Positions 51,124 through 61,725 of a stretch of DNA of 64,000 nt are shown here, piece by piece (the stretch's first letter is position 1; each line of letters begins with the position of its first letter). Source of the stretch: Cyanobacterium sp. uoEpiScrs1 (GTDB lineage: Bacteria > Cyanobacteriota > Cyanobacteriia > Cyanobacteriales > Microcystaceae). Made by a program: the position numbers and the translations under genes. The stretch lies in contig NZ_OX373462.1 in the NCBI RefSeq assembly GCF_947331815.1, positions 1,413,376 through 1,477,375 of the forward strand, written 5' to 3'. Under the pieces are notes generated by a model, which worked only from the letters and a program-made list of their open reading frames with translations, was not told where the DNA came from and ran no database searches.

Positions 51124-52596
51124 ATGAGTACAATCGATTGGATCATTATTCTGGTTTATGCAATGGTTGTACTTGGAATTGGAGCTGCAGCAAGCCGTAA
51201 ACAGAATAACACCAACGAATATTTCCGAGGGTCACAGCAACTTCCCTGGTGGGCGATCGGCTTGTCAATTGTTGCCACCTCCTTTTCTGCAGCTTCACTT
51301 CTTGGGGGACCTGGAGAAGGATATGAACATGGTTTTTTATATCTTCAACTTCAGTTAGGTGATCTGATTGGTTACGGCTTAGTTGTACTCATATTTGTAC
51401 CATTTTTTGTGCGGCTTAATTTAACTACTGCCTATGAATACCTTGAGAAACGTTTTGATGCAAAAACACGTTCTTTGGGTTCGTTGTGTTTTCTCCTATT
51501 TGTTATTGCTAGATTAGGGGGGCTCTTATATGCTGCCTCTTTAGTAGTTTCAAGAGTAACGGGGTTTTCTCTGTATGTTTCTATATTACTAGTCGGCATT
51601 ATCTCGGTGTTTTACACCACAGCTGGCGGTATTACGGCAGTTGTTTGGACTGACGTGCTTCAGTTTGTCATGATTTTTGTGGGTTTAGTAACTGGAATTT
51701 GGGCTATTGTCTCAAGTACACCTGGTGGATTTGAGCAACTTTGGCACATCGCAGGAGATAAAGGAAAACTAGCTGTAGTTAACCTATCCTGGGAACCAGA
51801 ATCAATCCGCTCCTTACCAACAGCTTTATGTGCTTATGGAATATTAGCTTTTGCTGTGGCCGGAACAAATCAACAATCTGTCCAACGTTATGTTTCTTGT
51901 GCTGATGTTACCTCGGCACGTAAAGCAATTTTATTAGGGTGGTTTTCTGGCTTTATTAGTGTATCTATCACACTTTTACTTGGCGTTCTGTTGTTTGCAT
52001 TCTATTCCTTAAATACTGGACTGCCTGATAATATTAAATCCGATGAAATTTTATCCCATTTCATTCTCCATCAAGTTCCACCAGGTGCTTCAGGATTTTT
52101 AGTTGCAGCTATCTTTGCAGCGGCTATGTCGTCAATTGATTCTGCACTTCATTCTCTAGCTACCTGCATAACGGTTGACTTTTATCAGCGTTACTCCCCG
52201 TCAAAACAAAATGAGTCTCAATACTTAAAGGTAGCTCAAAATTTAATATTAATTTTGGGTATTATTAGTATTTTTTTAGCGTTTTATGTTGCCTCAATAG
52301 GAGAGTCCTTACTTCCATTTTTAATAAAATACACTTCTATGTTTTTGGGCCCATTACTGGGAATTTTTTTTATGGGAGTTTTTTTTCCTCGTGCTAATGC
52401 AACAGGAGCATTTTACGGAACTATTGCTTCGGTTACCATTCTTTCAACTGGTTCAACTTTAAGTTGGTTTAGCTTTCCAGGAATTTGGCAATCTGCGATT
52501 GCAGCGCCCCTTGCTGTTATATTAGGTTTGACGATTTCTTTATTAGGTCAACGGCCGGCAAGACATTCTCTTAAAGGGCTTACCCTTTGGACTTAA
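51124..52596 (+). CDS. Sodium:solute symporter family protein (SSS)
   Basis: A 490-residue polytopic transporter with about 13 hydrophobic segments of the SSS/LeuT-fold family, which imports solutes such as proline, sugars or carboxylates with Na+. The first helix is followed by NEYFRGSQQLPWWAIGLSI, a hallmark near TM2, then ATSFSAASLLGGPGEGYEHG, the GGITAVVWTDVLQ stretch, and AAIFAAAMSSIDSALHSLAT (TM8/9 region with Na+ site serines). The substrate cannot be told from sequence. It is convergent with ftsH, with which it shares a terminator. Confidence 0.9.
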   Translation: MSTIDWIIILVYAMVVLGIGAAASRKQNNTNEYFRGSQQLPWWAIGLSIVATSFSAASLLGGPGEGYEHGFLYLQLQLGDLIGYGLVVLIFVPFFVRLNLTTAYEYLEKRFDAKTRSLGSLCFLLFVIARLGGLLYAASLVVSRVTGFSLYVSILLVGIISVFYTTAGGITAVVWTDVLQFVMIFVGLVTGIWAIVSSTPGGFEQLWHIAGDKGKLAVVNLSWEPESIRSLPTALCAYGILAFAVAGTNQQSVQRYVSCADVTSARKAILLGWFSGFISVSITLLLGVLLFAFYSLNTGLPDNIKSDEILSHFILHQVPPGASGFLVAAIFAAAMSSIDSALHSLATCITVDFYQRYSPSKQNESQYLKVAQNLILILGIISIFLAFYVASIGESLLPFLIKYTSMFLGPLLGIFFMGVFFPRANATGAFYGTIASVTILSTGSTLSWFSFPGIWQSAIAAPLAVILGLTISLLGQRPARHSLKGLTLWT

Positions 52597-52605
52597 GTAA
52601 TAATT

Positions 52606-52634
52606 ACCCCACTAATTTAATGAATTAGCGGGGT
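52606..52634. terminator. Bidirectional terminator between the symporter and ftsH
   Basis: Arms ACCCCACTAATT (52606-52617) and AATTAGCGGGGT (52623-52634) pair with one mismatch. It lies between the converging stops, 10 nt after the symporter and 38 nt from ftsH. Confidence 0.7.
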
Positions 52635-52671
52635 GCGAAGACAAAATTATTAAGATGTCAAACCATAGATT

Positions 52672-54522
52672 CTAAGCCAAGGCAGCCATTCTTATCTCAT
52701 TACTTGTTAAAATATTCTGCAGTTCTTCTGCGTCGACAGTTTCTTTTTCTATCAACATCTCAGCCAATGTGTCAAGAACATGACGGTTATTTATTAAGAC
52801 ATCTTTGGCTCGTATATAAGCATTATCGACTAACTGACGAACTTCTTCATCAATTGCGGCAGCCGTTTTATCTGAGAAATCTCGATCAGAAGCAATATCA
52901 CGACCTAGGAAAACATTACCATTCTGCCGGCCCAAAGCTACAGGTCCAAGGCTATCACTCATTCCAAAACGAGATACCATTTGGCGGGCAACCCGCGCTA
53001 CTTGCTGAAGATCATTAGAAGCACCAGTAGTAACTTCTTCTTCTCCAAAGATGATCTCTTCTGCAACACGACCTCCTAACGCGACGGCCATTTGATTTTG
53101 AAGATATGAACGAGAATATAATCCGGACTCCATACGATCTTCACTAGGAGTAAACCAGGTTAATCCACCAGCGCGACCACGAGGAATAATACTAATTTTC
53201 TGTACGGGATCATAATCAGGCATTAAGGCTCCTACTAAAGCATGACCTGCTTCATGGTAGGCTACAAGCGATTTACGTTTTTCGCTCATAACACGGTTTT
53301 TTTTCTCAGGACCAGCTAGCACACGATCAATAGCATCATTAACTTCATCCATAGAAATTTCCGTTAAATTCCGGCGTGCAGCCAGAATGGCAGCTTCATT
53401 TAAAAGATTAGATAGGTCAGCCCCTGTAAATCCAGGACTACGACGGGCAATTTTATCGAGATCAACGTCCTTAGATAAAGTCTTACCGCGAGCATGTACC
53501 TTAAGTATTTCTCGACGACCTGCATAGTCGGGACGATCAACTACGACCTGACGGTCAAAACGACCGGGACGTAATAAAGCCGCATCGAGGACGTCAGGAC
53601 GATTGGTAGCAGCAACTATGATGATACCTGTATTTCCCTCAAAACCATCCATTTCAGTAAGTAATTGGTTGAGAGTTTGTTCCCGTTCATCATTGCCACC
53701 GCCTAACCCAGCACCTCGTTGACGACCTACGGCATCAATCTCATCTATGAAAACAATACAGGGGGCGTTAGCTTTGGCTTGTTCAAAAAGATCTCGAACA
53801 CGAGAAGCCCCAACACCAACGAACATTTCTACGAATTCTGAACCAGAAATACTGAAGAAGGGAACACCAGCTTCTCCTGCTACTGCCCTAGCTAAAAGAG
53901 TCTTACCGGTTCCTGGAGGTCCGACAAGAAGAACTCCTTTAGGAATTTTTGCTCCGATAGCAGTAAAGCGATCAGCATTTTTCAAGAAGTCCACGACCTC
54001 AGCTAATTCTAATTTAGCCTGTTCAATACCAGCTACATCACCAAAAGTTACTTGAGTTTGAGGTTCCATTAATACTCGTGCTTTAGACTTACCAAAGTTC
54101 ATAGCCTGAGAACCAGGTCCACTTTGGGCGCGACGGAGTAACAAAAAAAGTCCTATCAACAATAAGATGGGAAGAAATAGACTACTGGCTACCCGAAACC
54201 ATAGCCCTTCATCACTTTGAGGTTGAACGGCAATGTCGACATTATTTTGGATCAAAATGTTAATTAAGTCAGGATCATTCGGAAGATTAACCAATAGAGG
54301 TGCACCACCATTAGGGTTGGGAACTCTTGCTTCAGTGCGATCAGCACTTAAAGTGACCCGTGTGACTTTATTATTTTTAACTTTGTTAATGAATTCACTG
54401 TAAGTGAGGGGTTCCCGACTTTGGGGTTGTTGATCAAAAAATGCAGAAGCTAATGCCAATACAACTATTAACAATAGTGCGTATAGTCCAGCATTACGCC
54501 ATTTTTTGTTATTTTTTTTCAC
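52672..54522 (-). CDS. ftsH: ATP-dependent zinc metalloprotease FtsH (FtsH3-type)
   Basis: FtsH is a hexameric membrane AAA+ protease that removes damaged membrane proteins. The 616-residue protein has two N-terminal membrane helices (about 11-29 and 112-130) flanking a periplasmic domain, Walker A GPPGTGKT at 201-208, Walker B IVFIDEID at about 256-263, the arginine-finger region (RPGRFDR) and the zinc motif HEAGH at 423-427. Length 616 and the N-terminus agree best with the essential cyanobacterial FtsH3 subunit, which pairs with FtsH1 (PratA-type Fur regulation) or FtsH2 (photosystem repair). Other FtsH genes are not in the window. Confidence 0.96.
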   Translation of the reverse strand: MKKNNKKWRNAGLYALLLIVVLALASAFFDQQPQSREPLTYSEFINKVKNNKVTRVTLSADRTEARVPNPNGGAPLLVNLPNDPDLINILIQNNVDIAVQPQSDEGLWFRVASSLFLPILLLIGLFLLLRRAQSGPGSQAMNFGKSKARVLMEPQTQVTFGDVAGIEQAKLELAEVVDFLKNADRFTAIGAKIPKGVLLVGPPGTGKTLLARAVAGEAGVPFFSISGSEFVEMFVGVGASRVRDLFEQAKANAPCIVFIDEIDAVGRQRGAGLGGGNDEREQTLNQLLTEMDGFEGNTGIIIVAATNRPDVLDAALLRPGRFDRQVVVDRPDYAGRREILKVHARGKTLSKDVDLDKIARRSPGFTGADLSNLLNEAAILAARRNLTEISMDEVNDAIDRVLAGPEKKNRVMSEKRKSLVAYHEAGHALVGALMPDYDPVQKISIIPRGRAGGLTWFTPSEDRMESGLYSRSYLQNQMAVALGGRVAEEIIFGEEEVTTGASNDLQQVARVARQMVSRFGMSDSLGPVALGRQNGNVFLGRDIASDRDFSDKTAAAIDEEVRQLVDNAYIRAKDVLINNRHVLDTLAEMLIEKETVDAEELQNILTSNEIRMAALA

Positions 54523-56285
54523 GCTTTAAGTCTCCTAGATGAGGGTAAGGGAATCATTAATTTTTAAATGTACACCAATATATTACCTAAATAATACTGA
54601 TAACAAAGTGAGAAAGTATTCCCGGGAGATAAACATTTGTTGATTTATGTTAGTCTTCTTCAGGAACAATTTTCTAATAGATCCTGTTCTGAGTCTAACT
54701 AAGAATCGAGTCTGAGTCGCTAATCAATGGTGGTATCTATAGTTCTAACGCAGATTTTTTCAGTTTTTGTAGATGAATCTGCCGTAACTTTTTTCTTGTA
54801 ACAGATTAGGGGACATTTTAAAATATTATTCTAGCCTTGCTAAATTGTTCAGAGTAATTTAGCAACTTATGTTACGTAAGGCAGTTTATTAATTTATATC
54901 TTTTTAAAAAATTTTCTCCCCCGACATAACATGGCTAAACTTTTTACCCGAGATCACACATAAGTCTTCAATTAAAAATATTATACCTAAATCCAATAAA
55001 TAATCTTAAGTTTTTTCATTTATTTGTGAACTGCATAGCTTTTTATCCTAGGTAAATTTTACATAGTTGAGTTCATATTAGAAATATGACTAATTTTGTA
55101 TTACAAAGACAAAATTAGTCATTATTGACTCTAGTAACTATGAACATAGTGTTTATAACTATACTCCATTTTAGGCAAATATATTCAAAGTAATTATCAA
55201 TTTTGATGTAAATTAATTCCAACATAAAAACAATATAATATTTAATATTTTATATACAAATAACTATATATACAAAATGTAAATATATATAATATTTTTG
55301 AGATATAAAAAACTACAATAAAATACTCATTTTTCTAGCTTTAATTATTTGATTAAATAGTAAAAATATAATGTTTTATTTTTAAATAAAAATGAAAATA
55401 AAATTGGTTGCACATTACAAAGTTAACATAACTATTAAGGTACTTATATGATTAAGAACTTTTATTTTCCTTTAAGCAAATACAATAATTTCACTTTTTA
55501 CGCTCGCAACTCATATCATTATACAGTATATAACCCAGAATAAACAAAAATAAAAACACAATAATATTGAAAGTTTTTTAAGACACATTATCATAGTTGT
55601 ACGTTAAAATATTTTAAATAATAATAAATTTAAATATTTTTAAAAAGGTTAATATTAAAATAGATATTTTTTGTGCATCTATTAAAATAGATGGTCGTTG
55701 ACTGACATTTAATAACTTTATTAATTGAAGGTTAATGCTCTAAAATTATCATAAAACATAAAAGATCACTTAATCAATAATACAGTTATATTTATTTTTA
55801 AAAAACTATTTAAAGTTAATTTATTACCATTTATAGTAAACAACTAACTTCTTAAATATTTATATCGAAGAATAATAACTATTCTCAATCGTAGTTGGTA
55901 TTCATTATTTACTTTTTAATATTTTATTTTATACACTAATAAATATCTCAAATAGATTAAGTTAAGTACAGCTTAATTCTTTGACTGTTGGGATTGATAC
56001 TAGCTTAGTAAGCTATCTTAAATTTTATAAACTGGTGGGATAATCTAAAAACTATAGGTAACTTTTTAGATTAACTTCAATACCGAGATACTGTGGACTA
56101 TAGAGGACTCACGAACTCGAATTCTTTTATTGCATAACAAAGCCGAATACTCGATTTTAGGCTATTATGACTCAACTAATTACCCTAAAATTTAGATACC
56201 TTTAAGGTTATGTCCGCAAAATATATATTTAGATAAATTATTTGAATAATTTACTTAATCAATCCTTAAAATTCTAAAAAAATCC
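54523..56285. other. Gene desert, 1.8 kb
   Basis: No coding sequence or structured element that I can support. The first 400 nt are less AT-rich and hold the ftsH promoter; the rest is heavily AT-rich. Confidence 0.55.
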
Positions 56286-58241
56286 ATGAAATCTACAACA
56301 GTAACCCCATTTGGTTCTTGGAAATCCCCTATAACAACGGATCTGATTGTCTCTAGAACTGTCGGATTAGAGGGAGTAACATTCGATAATGAGGATATTT
56401 ACTGGTTAGAATCAAGAGCAACAGAAGGAGGACGCAATGTTCTCGTTAAATGCAATGCTGATAGACAAGTCACAGATGTAACTCCTCAATCATTGAATGT
56501 GCATACCCGTGTTCATGAATATGGAGGAGGAGCATTTTTAATTGTTGAAGGGACTATTTATTTTGTTAATCTCAAGGATCAACGTATCTATAAACAGTCA
56601 CCAAATAGCGTGCCTGAACCTCTAACTCCGGAAAATAAATGCCGTTATGCTGATTTTATTTTAGATTTCTCCAACCATCGTTTAATCAGTGTATGTGAAG
56701 ACCACAGTAGACTAGAAAGGGAAGCAGAAAATACATTAGTCGGCATAGATCTTAATACAGGCAAAATTAACACTCTAGTTTCTGGACACGATTTCTATTC
56801 GAGTCCTCGCCTGAGTCATGATGGAACTAGTCTTACTTGGATTAGTTGGAATCACCCTAATCTACCCTGGGATCAAACAGAATTATGGTTAGCTAATTTA
56901 AATGAAAATGGTTCTTTAGATCAACCGATAAAGATTGCGGGGAATTGTGAAGAGTCAATTTGTGAACCCCGATGGTCTCCTGACGGACAATTGTACTTTT
57001 CTAGTGATCGTACGGGATGGTGGAATCTATATCGTTATACAAAAAAAAGGGAAATTATTCCTCTGTTTCCTTTGAATGGAGAATTTGCTTGTCCTCATTG
57101 GGTATTTGGTTTATCCACTTATGCATTTATATCAGCAGACACCTTAGTTTGCACTTTCTGTCAACAAGGACAGTGGAATTTAGCTACGTTGGATACGAGA
57201 GAAAAAAAGTTAACACTCTTGGAAAATCCTTATACCAATATAGCCTCGATACAAGCCAAAGACCATCAAATTGTTTTTATTGGAGGATGTCCAACTAAAC
57301 CCACAGAAATTGTTCATTTAAACCTGAAAACTGGCAAAACAACTATTCTCAAACAATCTAATGATTTAAAGATTAATACTGGTTATTTATCTATCCCTAA
57401 AATGATTGTTTTTCCCACCGAAAATAGATTAACTTCTTATGGTTGGTACTATCCCCCTAAAAATAAAGATTACATCCCCCTTAATGGAGAATTACCTCCC
57501 CTATTAGTTAAAAGTCATGGAGGTCCTACCTCCTGTGCGTCTTCTAATTTTAATTTACAGATTCAGTATTGGACAAGTCGGGGATTTGGTTATTTTGACG
57601 TTAATTATGGAGGAAGTACGGGGTTTGGGAGAGAATATCGTCAACGGCTAGATGGTAAGTGGGGAGTTGTGGATGTGGATGATTGTGTTAATGGAGCTAG
57701 ATATTTGGTAGAACAGGGGTTAGTTGATGGTGATCGTCTAGCTATTTCTGGGAAAAGTGCTGGGGGATATACTACCCTTGCCGCGTTAACTTTTCGGAAT
57801 ACTTTCAAAGCTGGAGCAAGTTACTATGGAATCGGTGACTTAGAAGCATTGGCTAAAGATACTCACAAATTTGAAAGTCGTTATTTAGACCTATTAATTG
57901 GCAAATATCCTGAAGAAAAAGCTATTTACAAAGATCGTTCACCCGTTAATTTTACTCAAAATTTGAACTGTCCTATCATTTTCTTTCAAGGATTAAAAGA
58001 TAAAGTAGTCTCTCCATCACAAGCACAAATGATGGTAGATGCTATAAAGGAAAAAAAACTTCCAGTTGCTTACATTCTCTTTGAAGAAGAACAACACGGA
58101 TTTCGTTGTGCAGAAAATATTAAACGGGCTTTAGACGGAGAATTCTATTTTTATTCCCAGATTTTTGGCTTTGCACCAGCAGAAAAGTTAGAACCTATCA
58201 AGATTATTTATCCAGTAGGGAACATAGATTTAAATTCTTGA
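56286..58241 (+). CDS. S9 family prolyl oligopeptidase / acylaminoacyl-peptidase-like
   Basis: A 651-residue serine peptidase with a beta-propeller (about 20-370, blades such as EPRWSPDGQLYFSSDRTGWW) and a C-terminal alpha/beta-hydrolase carrying Ser491 in GKSAGGY, Asp572 in GLKDKVV and His604 in EQHGFR. The Gly-x-Ser-x-Gly signature and spacing match S9C. Such enzymes cleave short peptides or N-acyl-peptides, probably in the cytoplasm, since no signal peptide is visible. It is a single-gene unit after a long desert, with nothing broken. Confidence 0.93.
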   Translation: MKSTTVTPFGSWKSPITTDLIVSRTVGLEGVTFDNEDIYWLESRATEGGRNVLVKCNADRQVTDVTPQSLNVHTRVHEYGGGAFLIVEGTIYFVNLKDQRIYKQSPNSVPEPLTPENKCRYADFILDFSNHRLISVCEDHSRLEREAENTLVGIDLNTGKINTLVSGHDFYSSPRLSHDGTSLTWISWNHPNLPWDQTELWLANLNENGSLDQPIKIAGNCEESICEPRWSPDGQLYFSSDRTGWWNLYRYTKKREIIPLFPLNGEFACPHWVFGLSTYAFISADTLVCTFCQQGQWNLATLDTREKKLTLLENPYTNIASIQAKDHQIVFIGGCPTKPTEIVHLNLKTGKTTILKQSNDLKINTGYLSIPKMIVFPTENRLTSYGWYYPPKNKDYIPLNGELPPLLVKSHGGPTSCASSNFNLQIQYWTSRGFGYFDVNYGGSTGFGREYRQRLDGKWGVVDVDDCVNGARYLVEQGLVDGDRLAISGKSAGGYTTLAALTFRNTFKAGASYYGIGDLEALAKDTHKFESRYLDLLIGKYPEEKAIYKDRSPVNFTQNLNCPIIFFQGLKDKVVSPSQAQMMVDAIKEKKLPVAYILFEEEQHGFRCAENIKRALDGEFYFYSQIFGFAPAEKLEPIKIIYPVGNIDLNS

Positions 58242-58644
58242 CCATATTAAGAGTTTTTGCTCACGGGACCTTAAGACTCAAATAGTTTCAAGGTCCTATT
58301 AACTGTTTCAATTACATTAAAAGCAAATTTATCCTTTTATCTATAAAAAAAGAAATTTAATCATATAAATCAAGGCTATTCAATAAAAAGTTATGAGACA
58401 AGTGAATGTTCAAAAGTGCTCACTTACTGTTTAGGATCTAACTAAACAACAAATAGTTAAATGTTTTAATAGTTTTACATACATAAGGGACAATTTCAGA
58501 TACGATTAATCCCGCTGTCTGCTTCTGTCTATTACTTTTCCAAAAATCTACTTAGAGAAGTTTGAACTTAGGTAATGGTTTTAGAAAAAATTAAGGGGCA
58601 CACATATCTTGTAAAAATGATGAACCGTACCCCCTTTATAATCC
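58242..58644. other. Intergenic region between convergent genes
   Basis: 403 nt without a gene. A 7-bp stem (58266-58272 with 58290-58296; GGACCTT/AAGGTCC) may end the S9 peptidase transcript. Confidence 0.4.
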
Positions 58645-59109
58645 TCATTGAGTAGAGGGAGGAATGTCGACTACTGGACGATTTAATGCAATGGTTAACG
58701 GTTCTGCTTCCACATCAGCAAAATTACGAGATAGAGATTGCTTTTCTAGGTAAAAATTGTAAACAATTCCTATAACAACTGTTGCAATTATCATACCTCC
58801 CCATTGTATTAGTCGCTGAGTTTGGTCTTGACGATCAACCTTCTTGAAAACACTTTCAGATAGCTGTTGAGATGAAACTGTACTTTTGGGAAACGGAACG
58901 GTAGGAATCTCCCGTTGTAGACGAGAAAGCTGGATATATAATTGATGAAATTGAGGATCAGTATCAAGTAGTTGCTGTACTTGACGACGCTCTTGGACTG
59001 TTACCTCCCCATCTAAATAGGCGCTTAACAACTCAAAACGCTCAAACTGATCGTTAATATCACCCGAATTGGCTGATTGCAAATGCTGTTGTTCAAAATT
59101 AGACATCAT
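58645..59109 (-). CDS. Anti-sigma factor (RseA-like, membrane-anchored) partner of SigG
   Basis: A 154-residue protein with a cytoplasmic N-terminal anti-sigma domain (FERFELLSAYLDGEVTVQER, about 18-37, the RseA-like fold; no HxxxCxxC zinc motif is seen), one transmembrane helix (LIQWGGMIIATVVIGIVYNF, about 102-121) and a short periplasmic tail. I use ATG 59109, six nt after GAGAGG, rather than a start at 59193, which would add an ill-fitting 28 residues. It lies 132 nt downstream of sigG on the same strand, as is usual for an ECF sigma factor and its inhibitor. Confidence 0.85.
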   Translation of the reverse strand: MMSNFEQQHLQSANSGDINDQFERFELLSAYLDGEVTVQERRQVQQLLDTDPQFHQLYIQLSRLQREIPTVPFPKSTVSSQQLSESVFKKVDRQDQTQRLIQWGGMIIATVVIGIVYNFYLEKQSLSRNFADVEAEPLTIALNRPVVDIPPSTQ

Positions 59110-59241
59110 GATATACCTCTCCAAGGAGCGAAACCAAATTAGTTGGCTGCGGAGACGGGTGCTAAATAATAGCACTGTCATGACACCCCTCACAGATTGC
59201 CAAAAGGGGCAATGGTGTAATAGTCTCGACTCGTCTTTATT

Positions 59242-59895
59242 TTAGTCTATATATTGCTGGAGGACTGACTGTAATTTTGTTCGTGCTCTAGCAATACGAG
59301 ACTTGACCGTACCGAGGGAAACCCCTGTCATTTGGGCAATTTCCTCGTAGGCCATGCCCTCGATTTCTCTTAGTACAATAGTTGTGCGAAATGCCTCTGG
59401 CAAGTCAGCAATCGCTACTTTTAACCGGTCATAGAATTCACGCGTTGCTAGGTTATCATCAGGACCAGGGTAATCAGACACAATATCCCATTCGATCTCT
59501 CCATCATCGACACGCCGAGGAGCATCCAGAGAAATAGGATGACTAACTCGCTTACGTTTACGTAATTCATCGTAAAATAAATTTGTGGCAATGCGGCTTA
59601 ACCAACCCCGAAACTTTACTGGTTCCTTCAGGCGTTTGATATTGCGATAGACCCTAATCCAAACCTCTTGGGCAAGATCTGCTCTATCTTGCCAATCAGG
59701 AGCAAGGTGATAGAGGATTCTATCTACATGAGACTGATAACGACTTAATAACTCTGAAAACGCTATCCGGTCGGGCTTGAACCCTTCTTGACAGCTTAGA
59801 ATTAGGTCATAATTAGACAGTCCTTCTGGAGATAGCTTGAGAGAAGACCGTCTCTCTTGTGCTGTTGACCAGGATGCTGGAATTGCTTGACTCAT
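59242..59895 (-). CDS. sigG: RNA polymerase ECF sigma factor SigG
   Basis: A 217-residue group 4 (ECF) sigma factor. Region 2 (about 55-120) shows LAQEVWIRVYRNI and FRGWLSRIATNLFYDELRKR for the -10 element; region 4 has LPEAFRTTIVLREIEGMAYEEIA and TGVSLGTVKSRIARARTKL for the -35. The spacing and the linker with DYPGPDD match SigG of unicellular cyanobacteria. ATG 59895 is chosen over GTG 59925. The anti-sigma gene follows. SigG is reported essential in Synechocystis, in keeping with retention in a reduced genome. Confidence 0.92.
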   Translation of the reverse strand: MSQAIPASWSTAQERRSSLKLSPEGLSNYDLILSCQEGFKPDRIAFSELLSRYQSHVDRILYHLAPDWQDRADLAQEVWIRVYRNIKRLKEPVKFRGWLSRIATNLFYDELRKRKRVSHPISLDAPRRVDDGEIEWDIVSDYPGPDDNLATREFYDRLKVAIADLPEAFRTTIVLREIEGMAYEEIAQMTGVSLGTVKSRIARARTKLQSVLQQYID

Positions 59896-61244
59896 TAGGT
59901 TACCCGATGCGTGATTACTCCTCACATTGATTTATCCAGACGGACTATTAGACTATAAGGTTCCCAATTAATGATTGATTGTTTTTTAGTTGGAAGCTAA
60001 GGATGTGATTAAAGTAGTCATCTGAAGAAAAGATATTTTTTCAGTTGTTTTTAGTCAGCAATAGTTGTCAACCTTAAAATGACGTTTAGTTATTTCATCT
60101 GACCTTTCACTAATCAATAGTTTAAGTATCTAGAGGTATGAAGTAGCCCATAACTAAAGTCAAGGTAACTGGCATGAAACAATTAGTAAAGTGTTGCTGA
60201 AGTATAGCTGTTGTTCTTTCAGTTAACAAAACTTTTACAGTTGGTTTAGAGTTAAATCCAATTTTTATACAATGTACGTTCAAGAATATTTTTAATATCC
60301 ATAGCAAACAAATATATTAGCTATAACAACAATACATGATTAATTCCTGGAAGTTTGTGGATGATGTTTAAAATGTTTTAGGTTTATCTAATTGTTAAAT
60401 ATTAATAATCCAAGATGTTAAATATTGTAAACACTAAACTTATTTGGATTTTTTAATTAGATGATTTACTTTTGCTTTTAAGCATATATAAATTGTAGCA
60501 AGAGACAGGTTAATTTAGATAAATAAAACATATAAATAAACTATCTATAATAAATATTACGCTTGTAAAAAAACTACCTAAATAAATATATATATAAAAA
60601 TATAAAAATATTAAAAATCAAAACCTAAGACATCAATAAAGTATGAACTAATCAATTTTAAAAGTCAGCCCATTACTTGATATTTACATTAGCAAGTTGA
60701 CAAATATAAATGCCTATAAAAGTTAAAATATTCTCTGATTAAATCAGAAGTACAAATAAATCGTAATCAAAATTTTTAATCTTATTAAAAACATACTAAC
60801 TATCCTAATAAATCAAGACAGTTAGATAATTATATGTCTATGAATCCGTCATATCAATAACACAAAACTTTATAAAATTAAATTATAAGAACAGATAGTA
60901 GTTTAATTTTATAAAATTGAGTTAGTGGAGAAATTATAGATATTAGTAGATAAACTTCAAGGTAATGAGTTTTATTAAAAAATTTGTGGTACAAAATAGA
61001 GAGTTTAAAATCTAACTCATCATAAATTGCTTAAATTTTCTGCTCACGTGATTTTTTAAAATAGCATAGTAATTAAAGCTAATATTCAGAGTATTCACGG
61101 ATATTAGTTGAATTTTAGAGTTAATTACTGTTATTTTGGTTAACTCTAAAGTAGAGTAATGGACAATCAGTAATGGGTATTTTAGCCATTACTGATTTAA
61201 TTCATTGATTGTTGACTCAGCTCTTTTGATCTCTATAAAATTTT
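59896..61244. other. Gene desert, 1.35 kb, upstream of sigG
   Basis: Contains the sigG promoter near 59900-60120. A 61-codon minus-strand frame at 60122-60307 begins at TTG and reads ...QHFTNCFMPVTLTLVMGYF; it has a protein-like hydrophobic end but no ribosome binding site or recognisable family, so it may be a remnant. The rest is AT-rich with nothing seen. Confidence 0.4.
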
Positions 61245-61694
61245 TTAAATATCACCACGAATTTCTTGAACAACTCCATCGCGAACTACAATTTCTACAT
61301 TTAGCTTTTTAAGTAAGTTATCGCCTTTTTCTAAACGAAAAAAGCTTTCCATCTGCCCTTGAACTACTTCCTGATCTAATTCCAATAGTTGAATCTGCTG
61401 CATTTGCTGTAAAAACTGATTTTTACTTTCTAACATCTCACTTTTTTTCTCGTTAACTTGAAGTCGAATATTATCAATTTGTTCAGTAATTGCTGGTCCA
61501 GGGGGAGAAATACTTTGTTTTTGAATTTCTGTGACAGCACGTTGACCTTGTATTTCAATCTGCTGCATCTGGTCATCAAGTTGGGTGATTTGCGATTGAA
61601 GTTGCTGTTGTGCCTCTTGTTTCCAAGTTGTCGTAACTATTATTTTTAGAGTGATCGGTCGTTTTAGAAGTAAGCTGGTGTTTGTTTTATCCAT
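61245..61694 (-). CDS. YlqD-like coiled-coil protein
   Basis: A 149-residue acidic-to-neutral protein dominated by Gln-rich helices (TWKQEAQQQLQSQITQLDDQ, EQIDNIRLQVNEKKSEML), likely coiled coil from about 25 to 110, ending in the small beta-like tail LNVEIVVRDGVVQEIRGDI. This is the YlqD pattern seen in cyanobacteria and Bacillus; the function is unknown. It is 31 nt downstream of the acyl synthetase gene on the same strand and probably co-transcribed with it. Confidence 0.82.
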   Translation of the reverse strand: MDKTNTSLLLKRPITLKIIVTTTWKQEAQQQLQSQITQLDDQMQQIEIQGQRAVTEIQKQSISPPGPAITEQIDNIRLQVNEKKSEMLESKNQFLQQMQQIQLLELDQEVVQGQMESFFRLEKGDNLLKKLNVEIVVRDGVVQEIRGDI

Positions 61695-61725
61695 TGTTTT
61701 TTCCTCTCATGAAAAAGATGATTAA

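Noticed and set aside
60122-60307. 61-residue protein upstream of sigG
   Set aside because: Starts at TTG with no ribosome binding site; only the end looks protein-like and I cannot name a family, so I treat it as unproven or a remnant.
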